Part shown: piece by piece, positions 21,851 through 30,258 of the stretch
Layout of the letters: every line of letters starts with the position of its first letter
How positions within the stretch are numbered: the stretch's first letter is position 1
Assembly: GCA_947627205.1 (NCBI GenBank)
Contig: CANQVE010000001.1
Span: 1 to 64,000 of the forward strand
DNA: 64,000 nt
Source: an uncultured Clostridia bacterium
GTDB lineage: Bacteria; Bacillota; Clostridia; Oscillospirales; Ruminococcaceae
Direction of reading: 5' to 3'
Notes under the pieces: model-generated
Told to the model about the DNA's origin: nothing
Databases searched by the model: none
What the model saw: the letters and a program-made list of their open reading frames with translations, nothing else
Translations under genes and position numbers: made by a program

Positions 21851-23566
21851 ATGTCAAAAATAAGATCACTTAAACAGTCCGCACCACGTCTTGCGGTACT
21901 GTTTTGGGCAATAGCGGCGCTGGTGCTTGCCGCTGCGTTCCCGCTCGTTTCTGCGGCGGCTGACGGCTCGTCAAGCGCAGATTACAACGTGGGAAAAGCC
22001 TATTACAACGCCGATTATGCCAATCTCGGCGATGAAAATTCGGTTTTCCAAAGCATTACATGGGAAGAAGCCGTCTACCTTTTCCAGCAGGAGGGCAACT
22101 ATCTTATACTGTTCGGCGGCTCCTGGTGCCCTAACACAACGGCGGTAATTGATTACATAAACGACGCGGCTAAAGCGGCGGGAGTTGATACTATTTACAA
22201 TCTTGATTTCCGTCTTGACGGCACGAACAGCGACACACATATCCGCGAAACCAACGGTTCGGACAAAAGCGGCACGGCTTACAATTACCTTTACGGCGAA
22301 TTAGTAACGCGCTATCTTACAAATTTAAATGACTGGGTAGAGTATAAGGCTGACAGCGAAAGCGCGCTTACCTATACAAATTCCGAGGGCAAGGACGTTA
22401 CTGTCCCGAAAGTCCAAGTGCCGTTCCTCTTCCTCTATAACAAGGACAACACCGTCAATAATGCGGGAGAAAGCGTAGAGGGCGAAAAATATCCGATAGT
22501 ATACGGCTTTGAAAAAATGCTCTATCGTGACGCAAACGGCGGCAAGGATCTGTTTACAAGCAGCAAAACTCAGGACGACACTACCCGTGTGACAGATTAT
22601 GCAGAGCAACTCAACAATGCGATCTTCAGCCACATCGGAACAGGCAGCGACAAAGTGCAGCTGTCCAAATTTACAGACGCGGATTATATCCGCCTTGCGT
22701 ACAATGAAAAATCGGGCAGGACGCTTTTTGAAAAAGGCGATATAATAAACATTCAGACGCTTACTTATAAACAGCTTCAATGGCTTTTAAATCAAAGCGG
22801 GGACTATCTCATCTTGTTCGGCGGCTCGTGGTGCGGAAATACGCAGGCGGTTATTGACCTTATCAATGATTACGCCGTAGAAAACAATGTGACCGTTTAT
22901 AATTTTGATACCAAGCTGGATAGCGGGTATGCAAAGAAATTCTGGGGTTATGCGGGCGACGTTCATATCCGCGACAGCGAAAATGTATTCGCAAATTTGT
23001 ACGTTGACCTTGTCAACGAGTATCTTGGCAATATTGAAACCGAATATACCATCGAAAGCGGAAATTATATCTTCTATCAGACCGATCCCGCCGACGAAAA
23101 TACAAAGGTCATAGCAAACAAGCTCCAAGTTCCGTATTTCTTTGCATACAACAAGGACACTGTTGATGAAAACGGGCATGACGCTCCCATTCTCGGATAT
23201 GTCGAGAAAATGTATGTGCTTGATGAAACAAGCGAAGATTACATAGGAAACGACAAAAATCACGAGGATTATACAACGGCTACCGAAAGCGTTATAAACA
23301 GCTATAAAACATCGGGCGCTGCTCCTGAAGAAACCGTAACTGACAGCACAAATTCCGACAATACAAATTCCAACGATACAGCTTCTTCAACAGACAGTTC
23401 TTCTGACAGCAACGCGCAGACAGAGATTGAAACTCAGGACGATAACATCCTGCCGAAGATAATAGTTGCGATAGTAGGTGTAGTTATAGTGGCAGGCGTT
23501 GTGATATTCATTGCAGTAAAAAAGAAAAAATCAGGTCACGGCGACGACGACAACGGATGCTGCTAA
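21851..23566 (+). CDS. Surface protein with two thioredoxin-like repeats
   Basis: 571 aa; ATG 21851 behind TTGGAGG. N-terminal signal sequence (cleavage near LVSAAADG). Two homologous ~190-residue repeats each carry ITWEEAVYLFQQEGNYLIL- or LTYKQLQWLLNQSGDYLIL-type strands and a thioredoxin-like turn: GGSWC93PNT in the first and GGSWC328GNT in the second. The usual second Cys of CxxC is Asn in both. Each repeat later has a conserved VPFLFLYNKD / VPYFFAYNKD segment at the cis-Pro position. A Ser/Thr/Asn-rich linker, one TM segment and a basic-acidic tail ending GCC follow. It may bind or exchange thiols such as cystine for the symporter; this is inference from context. Confidence 0.75.
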   Translation: MSKIRSLKQSAPRLAVLFWAIAALVLAAAFPLVSAAADGSSSADYNVGKAYYNADYANLGDENSVFQSITWEEAVYLFQQEGNYLILFGGSWCPNTTAVIDYINDAAKAAGVDTIYNLDFRLDGTNSDTHIRETNGSDKSGTAYNYLYGELVTRYLTNLNDWVEYKADSESALTYTNSEGKDVTVPKVQVPFLFLYNKDNTVNNAGESVEGEKYPIVYGFEKMLYRDANGGKDLFTSSKTQDDTTRVTDYAEQLNNAIFSHIGTGSDKVQLSKFTDADYIRLAYNEKSGRTLFEKGDIINIQTLTYKQLQWLLNQSGDYLILFGGSWCGNTQAVIDLINDYAVENNVTVYNFDTKLDSGYAKKFWGYAGDVHIRDSENVFANLYVDLVNEYLGNIETEYTIESGNYIFYQTDPADENTKVIANKLQVPYFFAYNKDTVDENGHDAPILGYVEKMYVLDETSEDYIGNDKNHEDYTTATESVINSYKTSGAAPEETVTDSTNSDNTNSNDTASSTDSSSDSNAQTEIETQDDNILPKIIVAIVGVVIVAGVVIFIAVKKKKSGHGDDDNGCC

Positions 23567-23593
23567 GAGGCAAATTTAAATAATGTATAATTT

Positions 23594-23640
23594 TAGGGCG
23601 GCAGCGTACAAAATAAACATTCGGCTGCTGCCCTATTTAT
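23594..23640 (+). terminator. Intrinsic terminator ending the island
   Basis: 12-bp stem TAGGGCGGCAGC / GCTGCTGCCCTA (one G-U pair) followed by TTTATTTT. Confidence 0.75.
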
Positions 23641-23702
23641 TTTAAGAGGTAATAATAGTGATATCACTATTCCTGCTCCTTTTACGAACCTCTTTTAAAA
23701 CT
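23639..23702 (+). repeat. Nested hairpin with an 18-bp perfect palindrome
   Basis: Outer arms ATTTTAAGAGGT and ACCTCTTTTAAAA enclose AATAGTGATATCACTATT (23654-23671), a perfect dyad. No gene is visible between the terminator and the recombinase relic other than this structure. Confidence 0.5.
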
Positions 23703-23810
23703 TTATTAGCTAACCGCACCTTTCTGTTCCAATTTCCATAATTGACAAACTCCCAAAAATCTGTTATAATTAATTTAACAACTAAACAGCTTTTTAGGAA
23801 TGAAAAACAT

Positions 23811-23862
23811 TACGGCTCGTATTCATGCCGAATGTACAAAACTCACGGAAAAAATACTGCGC
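23811..23862 (+). pseudogene. 52-bp relic of the serine recombinase gene
   Basis: Matches nt 943-995 of the recombinase zinc-ribbon region at about 48 of 53 positions, including CGGCTCGTATTCATGC and ATGTACAAAACTCACGG, with a 1-nt deletion that breaks the frame. Same strand as the left copy. It marks a second, decayed recombinase insertion or a rearrangement end. Confidence 0.8.
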
Positions 23863-23884
23863 AGACAGAGGGTACTATATCATC

Positions 23885-24667
23885 ATGAAAATAATTTGTA
23901 AAAATTGCAAAAAGGAAATTGAAGCCGGTTCTTCGTTTTGCACATACTGCGGAACAAAGAACAGTTCGTGCGATACGGAATGCGCGGTCTCCACGGCGTC
24001 AAGGCCTCGGATAAATCGTACACTGCGCTTGATTTTTATCATTACCGGTGCAATTTTAGCTTTTGTCACCTTGATTTTTGTTCTTAATGCAAACCTCCTC
24101 TTTCCTTGGCAAAGAGGAGCCAGGAAGAATAAGCAAGTGATCCTGGAATATGCTGCGGAGCATTATCCGGATGCACAAGTTATAGAGGAACACTATAACT
24201 CAGCAAAAATCTTGATCTGGAATACTTTGGGTGATGCTATTGTTTTCAAACTGAACGATGTAGAATTCAATATTTCCGCCGAGGCAGGAAAGATCCTTAT
24301 TGATGGGTTTCCAAAAGCTCGGGCGTGTGCTCAATTTGATAAAATCATTCAGGATAATTTTTTAGAGCCCCGGGGAATATCGGCGATGACTGATTATATT
24401 TTTGTAGACAATTATTACGAAATTTATCCGTATACCGGATCGTTAGATGTTGGAATCAAGTCAGTTGACCACGGATCAACCCCGCGGGAAGTTGGGTGGT
24501 TTTACGATTTTTATAAGTATTGGAAAAAAGAGGGTGCGTTTTTAACTTCATACAGTGTTCATTTATATATCATAACAGATCATAAATCAATGTATCATCT
24601 TGACTATGACAGCAATAGTGAATTTCCGAACGAAAGCGCTTTTTATTCTGCTTTTGTACCGGGATAA
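23885..24667 (+). CDS. Zinc-ribbon membrane protein of unknown function
   Basis: 260 aa from ATG 23885; an earlier in-frame ATG at 23825 lies in the recombinase relic and is rejected. The N-terminal zinc ribbon is C5KNC8 ... C19TYC22 (CKNCKKEIEAGSSFCTYCG). A TM segment (about residues 50-72) and a ~185-aa extracytoplasmic domain follow. Zinc-ribbon-plus-TM proteins of this type are common and poorly characterised in Clostridia. No ribosome site better than weak. Standing alone between a recombinase relic and a terminator, it may be accessory DNA. Confidence 0.75.
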   Translation: MKIICKNCKKEIEAGSSFCTYCGTKNSSCDTECAVSTASRPRINRTLRLIFIITGAILAFVTLIFVLNANLLFPWQRGARKNKQVILEYAAEHYPDAQVIEEHYNSAKILIWNTLGDAIVFKLNDVEFNISAEAGKILIDGFPKARACAQFDKIIQDNFLEPRGISAMTDYIFVDNYYEIYPYTGSLDVGIKSVDHGSTPREVGWFYDFYKYWKKEGAFLTSYSVHLYIITDHKSMYHLDYDSNSEFPNESAFYSAFVPG

Positions 24668-24725
24668 TTGACTTTGAGAAGCGTAATATACAATACTGTA
24701 GGCACACAAAACAGAGAATACAAAT

Positions 24726-24762
24726 CAGGCACTTGGAGTTATTCCGAGTGCCTGTTTAAATT
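24726..24762 (+). terminator. Intrinsic terminator after the zinc-ribbon gene
   Basis: Stem CAGGCACTTGGA / TCCGAGTGCCTG with one G-U pair, then TTTAAATTTTTT. Confidence 0.75.
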
Positions 24763-24875
24763 TTTTAAAAAAAATTTGCAAAAGCGAAAAAATATTTTCT
24801 GGCATTTTGTGGTAAAAGATGATATAATTATTAAGATAAACGATAATATCAGTCAAAAATTTTTGAGGGGTAAAA

Positions 24876-25073
24876 ATGTGGAAAATTATTGAAACAGAAG
24901 TTGTGCTAAACGGAGAGATTGTAAAAACTTACGGCATAGAAAGTGAAAATGTAAAAATCAGCGATATTTCGACATACAAAAGCGAAGTCGAAAAATTCGT
25001 TGAATTGCTTAATGAGCAGAACGCTTCCGAGATACATGCGTATGATCTGGTAAGTGATTTTATTGAACGGTAA
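24876..25073 (+). CDS. Small conserved clostridial protein (DUF6514-like)
   Basis: 65 aa, ATG after TTGAGGGG. The pattern YGIESENVKISDIST...VEKFVELLNEQN resembles a small family in Clostridia that I recall as DUF6514. No TM or signal peptide. Function unknown; the assignment is from memory of the motif. A strong hairpin about 100 nt downstream is its terminator. Confidence 0.7.
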   Translation: MWKIIETEVVLNGEIVKTYGIESENVKISDISTYKSEVEKFVELLNEQNASEIHAYDLVSDFIER

Positions 25074-25171
25074 AATTCATTTATACAAGATCGAGCAGAA
25101 ATTTATTCTAAATCAATACCGCGCTGTAAATAATTATCACTAAAAACTTTTTAAAAGCGGACGTTATAAAG

Positions 25172-25206
25172 GATCGGGAGAGCCGAAGCTCTCCCGATCT
25201 TATTTA
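25172..25206 (+). terminator. Strong intrinsic terminator
   Basis: 12-bp perfect stem GATCGGGAGAGC / GCTCTCCCGATC with a CGAA tetraloop, then TTATTTATA. Confidence 0.85.
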
Positions 25207-25220
25207 TACATTGCGGGTTA

Positions 25221-25490
25221 AAGATGCTGCCGAAAGGTTTGTAAAACTAATAGTGGAATGTTTTTAAAATGCTTGATAAAATGTTATTGTAATATAGGGT
25301 GAAAAATTTGTAAAATGCTTAATGAAAGATTTGTGCAATGTTTGGCAGAATTTTTACAAAATGCTTGGCAAAAGGTTAGTGTAATGAATGGTGAATTGTT
25401 TTAAAATGCCTGACGAAATATTATTGATGTAATAGTGTGATAAATTACCCGCGCAATGTTCGTGAAAATTAAATGAGCATTATATCATCA
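25221..25490 (+). repeat. Degenerate ~46-bp tandem array
   Basis: Units start at 25221, 25266, 25312, 25358 and 25403 (periods 45, 46, 46, 45), with a faint sixth. Each opens AAAATGCTTG(A/G)-like and later has a TTGTAAT or GTGCAATG block. It lies between converging genes, has no coding potential, and units differ from one another by roughly a third of positions. Confidence 0.7.
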
Positions 25491-25507
25491 GCAAAACGGA
25501 GTATGCT

Positions 25508-26596
25508 CTATGACAAATTATCAGCGTTTGTTTCATGTTCGTTTGAGGAGTTGATTTCGGAATTGTTTTCGGGATCATTTGCAGGGTGGTTTGTGATATA
25601 AACATTACCGCTGTTATTTTGTACTTTAATGAGGTTTGACGAATATTCGTTTCCGATACTGTAATAACCGCTTTCGATTATCTTTGTTTGTGTGGTGTCG
25701 GTATTTACATATATTGTTCCCGATTGAAACTCGGCGTATAATCCCGCAGAAGTCTGAGGCGGGAGGATGAGGTCAAACGTTCCGTCAGCTTTGTTTATGT
25801 CCATATAGCTGAAGCTGTCGAAAGACATTTTCGCGGTGCCGGTGTCTATTTTTGCAGTTCCCGTTCCAATAAGTCCGCTTATATCGGCAGAACCCGAGCC
25901 TAAGTCAAGTTCACAGCTTTTTGCATGGACATTCTCAAACGTTGCTTTTCCCGAGCCTGTTTTCAGCTTTATGCTTTCGGGTTCAAAATTATTGCTGCCT
26001 ATAAACGACAGTCTGCCCGAGCAGAGCGTTATATCACTGCTTTGAGCGTTTATGCCGGTCATATTTACAATTCCCGAACCCTGCTCCAAAACGAGCTTGT
26101 TATACTCCTTATCGGGAATGGATATTATAACAGTGCTTTTAAGATAGGGGCTGAAAGCGTCGTCAGTCCATTGTATACGATCTTCATTTCCCGGGACAAA
26201 CGAAATGTTAGAGGGGTGTATCTCTATAGCGGTTTCGTTATCCTCCTCGGAAAGATAGACCTGTATGCCTCTCAGAGGATCGTCATTCTTTACACTGACC
26301 GTTGCTACATCATCATTAGTGCAGGTTATAACGGCGTTTATTCCCGAAAATTTAAATTTAAGGCTGCCATAAACGTTTACATGTTCTTCGCTGAGAGCTT
26401 CGCCGTTTAATACCATGTATTGCTTATTCGGAATAAAAACTTCCGAGCTTTCGAAAGAAGAGCTGTCTTCATATATCAGCACATCGTTATAACTATACTG
26501 CGGGACCTTGTCACCGAGAATAAGCTGAAGTACCCCCGCTATTATCAGGCTTCCGATACATATCGGTATCAGAAACATCAGCAATCTTTTTAGCAT
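25508..26596 (-). CDS. DUF4097-family envelope protein
   Basis: 362 aa. One N-terminal TM segment (about residues 5-27), then a beta-helix-like domain with repeated strand units (ITLCSGRLSFIGSNNF; IKLKTGSGKATFENV; LDLGSGSADISGLIG; AKIDTGTAKMSF) typical of DUF4097/LiaF-like proteins. The low-complexity Asn/Glu tail is probably disordered. Last gene of the padR operon; GAGGTG ribosome site. In Firmicutes such trios respond to envelope stress; the specific role is unknown. Confidence 0.85.
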   Translation of the reverse strand: MLKRLLMFLIPICIGSLIIAGVLQLILGDKVPQYSYNDVLIYEDSSSFESSEVFIPNKQYMVLNGEALSEEHVNVYGSLKFKFSGINAVITCTNDDVATVSVKNDDPLRGIQVYLSEEDNETAIEIHPSNISFVPGNEDRIQWTDDAFSPYLKSTVIISIPDKEYNKLVLEQGSGIVNMTGINAQSSDITLCSGRLSFIGSNNFEPESIKLKTGSGKATFENVHAKSCELDLGSGSADISGLIGTGTAKIDTGTAKMSFDSFSYMDINKADGTFDLILPPQTSAGLYAEFQSGTIYVNTDTTQTKIIESGYYSIGNEYSSNLIKVQNNSGNVYITNHPANDPENNSEINSSNEHETNADNLS

Positions 26597-26607
26597 CTAT
26601 TTTCACC

Positions 26608-27678
26608 TCACAGATCATAAATTGCTTTTATATGCATTTCTATTACAAACTTTATAAGGCTTATAACAGGCTTTATAAGCATTATTCCAACGATCGAAAT
26701 TATCACTCCGAATGTGCAATAGCCTATTCCCAGGAAAAAGGTAACGGCTTCATAAAGATGCATATATTCCCGACTGATATGGAAAACGGCAGGCAGACCT
26801 ACGGCAATAAAGAAAGCTGCTCCGCCTATTATCGCCAGAATTACCAGAAAAATTATCAACAGCAGAAGCCAGCTCCACAAAAACACATCAAGCAAAATTA
26901 CACCTGTAAGTTTTTTTGAGTTTAAATTCGGTTTCAGGTCTTTTATGTCTACATATCTGAACCCGCCCTTTGAGCTTTTCGCTCTCGGCTGTCCCGCAGG
27001 AATAGTTCCTCTGCGCTCGTGATTTGAATTTTGTCGGAAGCTGTCGTTCGGGTGAGGTACGCCTTTCACGGCATTTGCAACGTTCTCTCCCGCGCTCTTT
27101 ACCGCTTTTTTAACTCCGCTGTTTTCAATGGCGTCGGCTATGGCGCTGCCCGCTGCTTTGGCGGCGTTTGCTATAGCGTTCCCCGCGTTTGAAAATGCCT
27201 CGCCAACGTTTGCTTTTGAGCCTTGATTTCCCGGCTGTGCGTTTTGAGCGTTGTCAGAGGTACCGTTATTGCCCATGGCTCTGTGAGGAACTGAAGAAGC
27301 GGGGTTTTGAGGCTGTGGGTATATTTCATCCGAAAAATGCTCGGGGGTATACTCTATCATGTTTTCGTTTCTTTTATCTTTCAGGAGCGACAGATCCGCA
27401 GGAACGCTCTGACCTGGCTTTGTAAGGCTTATCTTTCGCTCTACATCGCGCGCGACCATGCTGTTTATCCTTGAACTCTGGAGATCGAGGTAATTTCTCG
27501 CTATTTCCTTTACATCACCGAGCCTTTCTGCCGCTTCGCTTTCGGGAACTCCCTCTTCTTCGCACTCGGCGAAATGTTCCTCGAAATCTATCCTTATATC
27601 GTCCGTAAGATTTATTCCTATACGCTCAAGCTCATATTTCAAGCTGTCGAAAAAATCAGCTTTCGTCTTCGCGATCAT
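26608..27678 (-). CDS. HAAS-domain (DUF1700) membrane protein
   Basis: About 356 aa. ATG 27678 is chosen over TTG 27684 because AAGGGG is 9 nt before it. The N-terminal ~75 residues form the HAAS/DUF1700 helical domain (FFDSLKYELERIGI ... EEHFAECEEEGVPESEAAERLGD) usually encoded next to PadR genes. An Ala-rich amphipathic stretch (about 150-200) and a C-terminal pair of TM segments follow. The gene overlaps padR by 23 nt. Probably a membrane partner of the PadR regulator. Confidence 0.88.
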   Translation of the reverse strand: MIAKTKADFFDSLKYELERIGINLTDDIRIDFEEHFAECEEEGVPESEAAERLGDVKEIARNYLDLQSSRINSMVARDVERKISLTKPGQSVPADLSLLKDKRNENMIEYTPEHFSDEIYPQPQNPASSVPHRAMGNNGTSDNAQNAQPGNQGSKANVGEAFSNAGNAIANAAKAAGSAIADAIENSGVKKAVKSAGENVANAVKGVPHPNDSFRQNSNHERRGTIPAGQPRAKSSKGGFRYVDIKDLKPNLNSKKLTGVILLDVFLWSWLLLLIIFLVILAIIGGAAFFIAVGLPAVFHISREYMHLYEAVTFFLGIGYCTFGVIISIVGIMLIKPVISLIKFVIEMHIKAIYDL

Positions 27679-27994
27679 TTTCAAATTCCCCTTTCAGCAG
27701 TTTATTTATACTTTCCTCAAATTCATTCCACTCGGCTGTGAGGCGCAAAAGTTCAGCCTTTCCCTCTTCGGTTATTTTATAATATTTTCTCGGAGGGCCC
27801 TCGGGAGACTCGACTATATAACTGTCTATAAGATTTCCGTCTCTTAGTCTTTTCATAAGGGGATATATTGTTCCCTCGGTTATTTCCATGCATGCGGAGA
27901 TCCTGTTTACTATCTCATATCCGTAACAATCGCCGCTGTTTATGACAGACAGCGCGCACATTTCCAGTGTTCCCCGTTTCATCTGTGAATTCAT
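27656..27994 (-). CDS. PadR-family transcriptional regulator
   Basis: 112 aa, PadR-s1 type: winged helix with GYEIVNRIS, TEGTIYPLMKRL and the wing PPRKYYKITEEGK, then a C-terminal dimerisation helix. First gene of a three-gene operon with HAAS and DUF4097 genes. The promoter has a 16-bp palindrome over the -35 box, so autorepression is likely. Confidence 0.93.
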   Translation of the reverse strand: MNSQMKRGTLEMCALSVINSGDCYGYEIVNRISACMEITEGTIYPLMKRLRDGNLIDSYIVESPEGPPRKYYKITEEGKAELLRLTAEWNEFEESINKLLKGEFENDREDES

Positions 27995-28026
27995 ATTTAC
28001 ACCTCAATGTCTTTCTCCGTAGTTTT

Positions 28027-28060
28027 ATTATATCACAAGGTATCGTATATTGCAATATAC
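28027..28060 (-). promoter_or_regulatory. padR promoter with operator-like palindrome
   Basis: On the minus strand, -35 TTGCAA (28050-28055) and -10 TATAAT (28027-28032) are 17 bp apart. A perfect 16-bp dyad GTATATTGCAATATAC (28045-28060) covers the -35. Binding of the PadR product there would block RNA polymerase. Confidence 0.65.
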
Positions 28061-28162
28061 CGAAAGCACAAAAAATCGTCCTATTTTTGACGATAATTTG
28101 TAAATTTATAACAAATAAATGTAAAAACAGTTCATAAATGCTCTTTTATTCCGACAGCTTGT

Positions 28163-29428
28163 TTATTCTTCCTCTTCTTTTTTCAAAAGCTGTATCTTTA
28201 CTTTATTTACTCTAAGGTCTGCGGCGTCTAAAACCGTAACGATAAAATTTTCGCCCTCGAAAACATCACCGTTTTTAGGTATGCTTCCGAAAAGCTCCAA
28301 AACCCACCCCGCAACGGTATGCGCCTCGCACTCGATAGAAATGTCCGAGCCAAGACCGCTGAAATATCTTCTAAGGCTGTTCAGAGAGACATCGCCGTAT
28401 GCCTCGAACTCTGTTTCGGAAAGCGAGGTTATGGGGCTTGTCACTTCGTCGCTCTCGTCGTATATCTCGCCGACAAGCTCCTCTAAAAGGTCCTCCATAG
28501 TGACAATGCCGAGCGTTCCGCCGTGCTGGTCTAAGACAACGCTCATGTGGCACTTTTTCTTCTGCATTGTTCTCATTACTTCCGATATTTTCAGAAGATG
28601 CGGAAAATAAATGGTTTCCTGTGTAAGATCGCGGACAGTAAGGTCGTTTCCCTTTTCCTCGTATGCCCTTATAAAATCCTTTTCGTTTATAACGCCGATT
28701 ATGTTGTCAAGTGTTTTGTCGTAAACAGGCATACGCGAATACTGCTCGTTCAAAAATTTCTCGCGGATATCGTCCGCGTCCTCTCCGACCTCTACTGCGA
28801 CTATCCTAACGCGGGGAGTTATTATTTCATCTACCGTTATTTCGTCGAACTCCAGTGCCGAGCGCACAAGGTTCCTTTCCTGCTGTTCAAGTACGCCCTC
28901 GTCCTCTATCTCGTCGATTATGGACATAAGTTCCTCTTCGGTAAAACTTACGGAGTCGTTGCTTCCAAACAGCTTTGAAACGCCCTTTTTGAGAAGTATG
29001 AAAAATGCCGAAAAGGGCGTGAGTATTACCATCAAAAAGGATATGACCGCGGAAACTCCGATAGTAACGTTTTCGGCATGTTCTTTCGCGAGACTTTTCG
29101 GCATGACTTCTCCGAAGATAAGAACGATTATGGTTGTAGCTATTGTTGAAACAAGAGAACCGTATTGCTCTCCGACAAGCGCGATACAAACTATGGTTGC
29201 TATGGACGAGCAGGCGATGTTTACGATATTGTTTCCTATAAGGATAGTTGTCAGAGCCTTATCGTATTTGTTCAGGATATTGAGCGCGCGTTTTGCACCT
29301 CTGCTCCCGCCGTCAGCCATGCTTTTAAGGCGTATGCGGTTCACGCTGGAAATAGCTGTTTCGGACGCGGAAAAAAACGCCGAAAAAGCTATCATTGAAA
29401 CTATAATGATTATGTTCGTAATGCTCAT
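28163..29428 (-). CDS. CNNM/CorC-type protein with CBS domains
   Basis: 421 aa. CNNM transmembrane domain (about residues 1-180; FFSASETAISSVNR near the start, GEVMPKSLAKEHAE), a CBS pair (about 200-330; ITPRVRIVAVEV, SRMPVYDKTLDNIIGVI) and a C-terminal CorC/HlyC domain. This family is linked to Mg2+ and Co2+ efflux or homeostasis; older annotations call it hemolysin. The start overlaps the preceding HAD gene's stop by 4 nt. Confidence 0.93.
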   Translation of the reverse strand: MSITNIIIIVSMIAFSAFFSASETAISSVNRIRLKSMADGGSRGAKRALNILNKYDKALTTILIGNNIVNIACSSIATIVCIALVGEQYGSLVSTIATTIIVLIFGEVMPKSLAKEHAENVTIGVSAVISFLMVILTPFSAFFILLKKGVSKLFGSNDSVSFTEEELMSIIDEIEDEGVLEQQERNLVRSALEFDEITVDEIITPRVRIVAVEVGEDADDIREKFLNEQYSRMPVYDKTLDNIIGVINEKDFIRAYEEKGNDLTVRDLTQETIYFPHLLKISEVMRTMQKKKCHMSVVLDQHGGTLGIVTMEDLLEELVGEIYDESDEVTSPITSLSETEFEAYGDVSLNSLRRYFSGLGSDISIECEAHTVAGWVLELFGSIPKNGDVFEGENFIVTVLDAADLRVNKVKIQLLKKEEEE

Positions 29429-30240
29429 ATATTCCTCAATTTTTCACTTTCTCCGAAAACAAATTCTCTTATGCATTTTGTTACTCCCCCGCTGTTGTTG
29501 TCAGGGGCAATATATCTGCACAGCTTTTTTACATCGTCACTGCCATTCTCCATACAAAAACTAAGTTCAGCCGCGCGGAGCATATCCGCGTCGTTATAAT
29601 AATCGCCGAACGCCATTGTTTCGCTCGGCGATATCCCGAAGCGTTCCTGCAAAGACCTTAGAGCCTGTCCTTTGCTTATGCCTCCCGCCATAACGTCCAT
29701 CCATTCTTTTCCCGAAGCCTGGACATTAAGGCTCTCGCCGAATATACCGTCTATTATCGGCTTTCCGTGTTCCGCCGAGCCGAGCCTGTCCATAACGGCG
29801 AGCTTATAAATTTCTCCCTTTACATTTCTTAAATTGTCTACGGGCATATTCTGTTTATAAAAAAGCGCGACATCTTTTGCGAAATCACTGTCGCGGTTTT
29901 CAAAAAACACGCCCTCCGAAGTGCATACTACAAACTCAAACCCGCCTATTGTCCCGCATTTATCCAGAAGCTCATTATAGAGCTTTCTGCCGAGAGGAAA
30001 TATCCTTTCGGGCTTTCCGTTTATGTATGTACAAGCGCCGTTGTCGCAGATAAATGCCATATTATTGCGGTATTTTTCGGGGAACAGATGTTCTGCCGCA
30101 GAATATGTTCTTCCGCTTGCGGCGACAAAAATTATGCCTCTTTTTGAAAGCTCGTCAAGCACGTCAAAGAGATCTGCGGGAAGTCGCTTTTGGTCATCTA
30201 AAAGCGTTCCGTCAAGGTCTGACGCAATAAGCCTAATCAT
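29425..30240 (-). CDS. Cof-type HAD phosphatase
   Basis: 271 aa. HAD motifs: DLDGTLLDD (nucleophile D8), SGRT, and FGDYYNDADMLRAA (motif IV), with a C2-type cap. This class dephosphorylates sugar phosphates or flavin/PLP compounds; substrate not predictable. Member of a five-gene minus-strand run. Confidence 0.92.
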   Translation of the reverse strand: MIRLIASDLDGTLLDDQKRLPADLFDVLDELSKRGIIFVAASGRTYSAAEHLFPEKYRNNMAFICDNGACTYINGKPERIFPLGRKLYNELLDKCGTIGGFEFVVCTSEGVFFENRDSDFAKDVALFYKQNMPVDNLRNVKGEIYKLAVMDRLGSAEHGKPIIDGIFGESLNVQASGKEWMDVMAGGISKGQALRSLQERFGISPSETMAFGDYYNDADMLRAAELSFCMENGSDDVKKLCRYIAPDNNSGGVTKCIREFVFGESEKLRNI

Positions 30241-30258
30241 CTCTGTCCTTTCGGTTTT

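Noticed and set aside
25266..25410. Regularly spaced repeats resembling a CRISPR array
   Set aside because: The whole 46-bp unit drifts together, there are no unique spacers of fixed length between identical repeats, and no cas genes are present.
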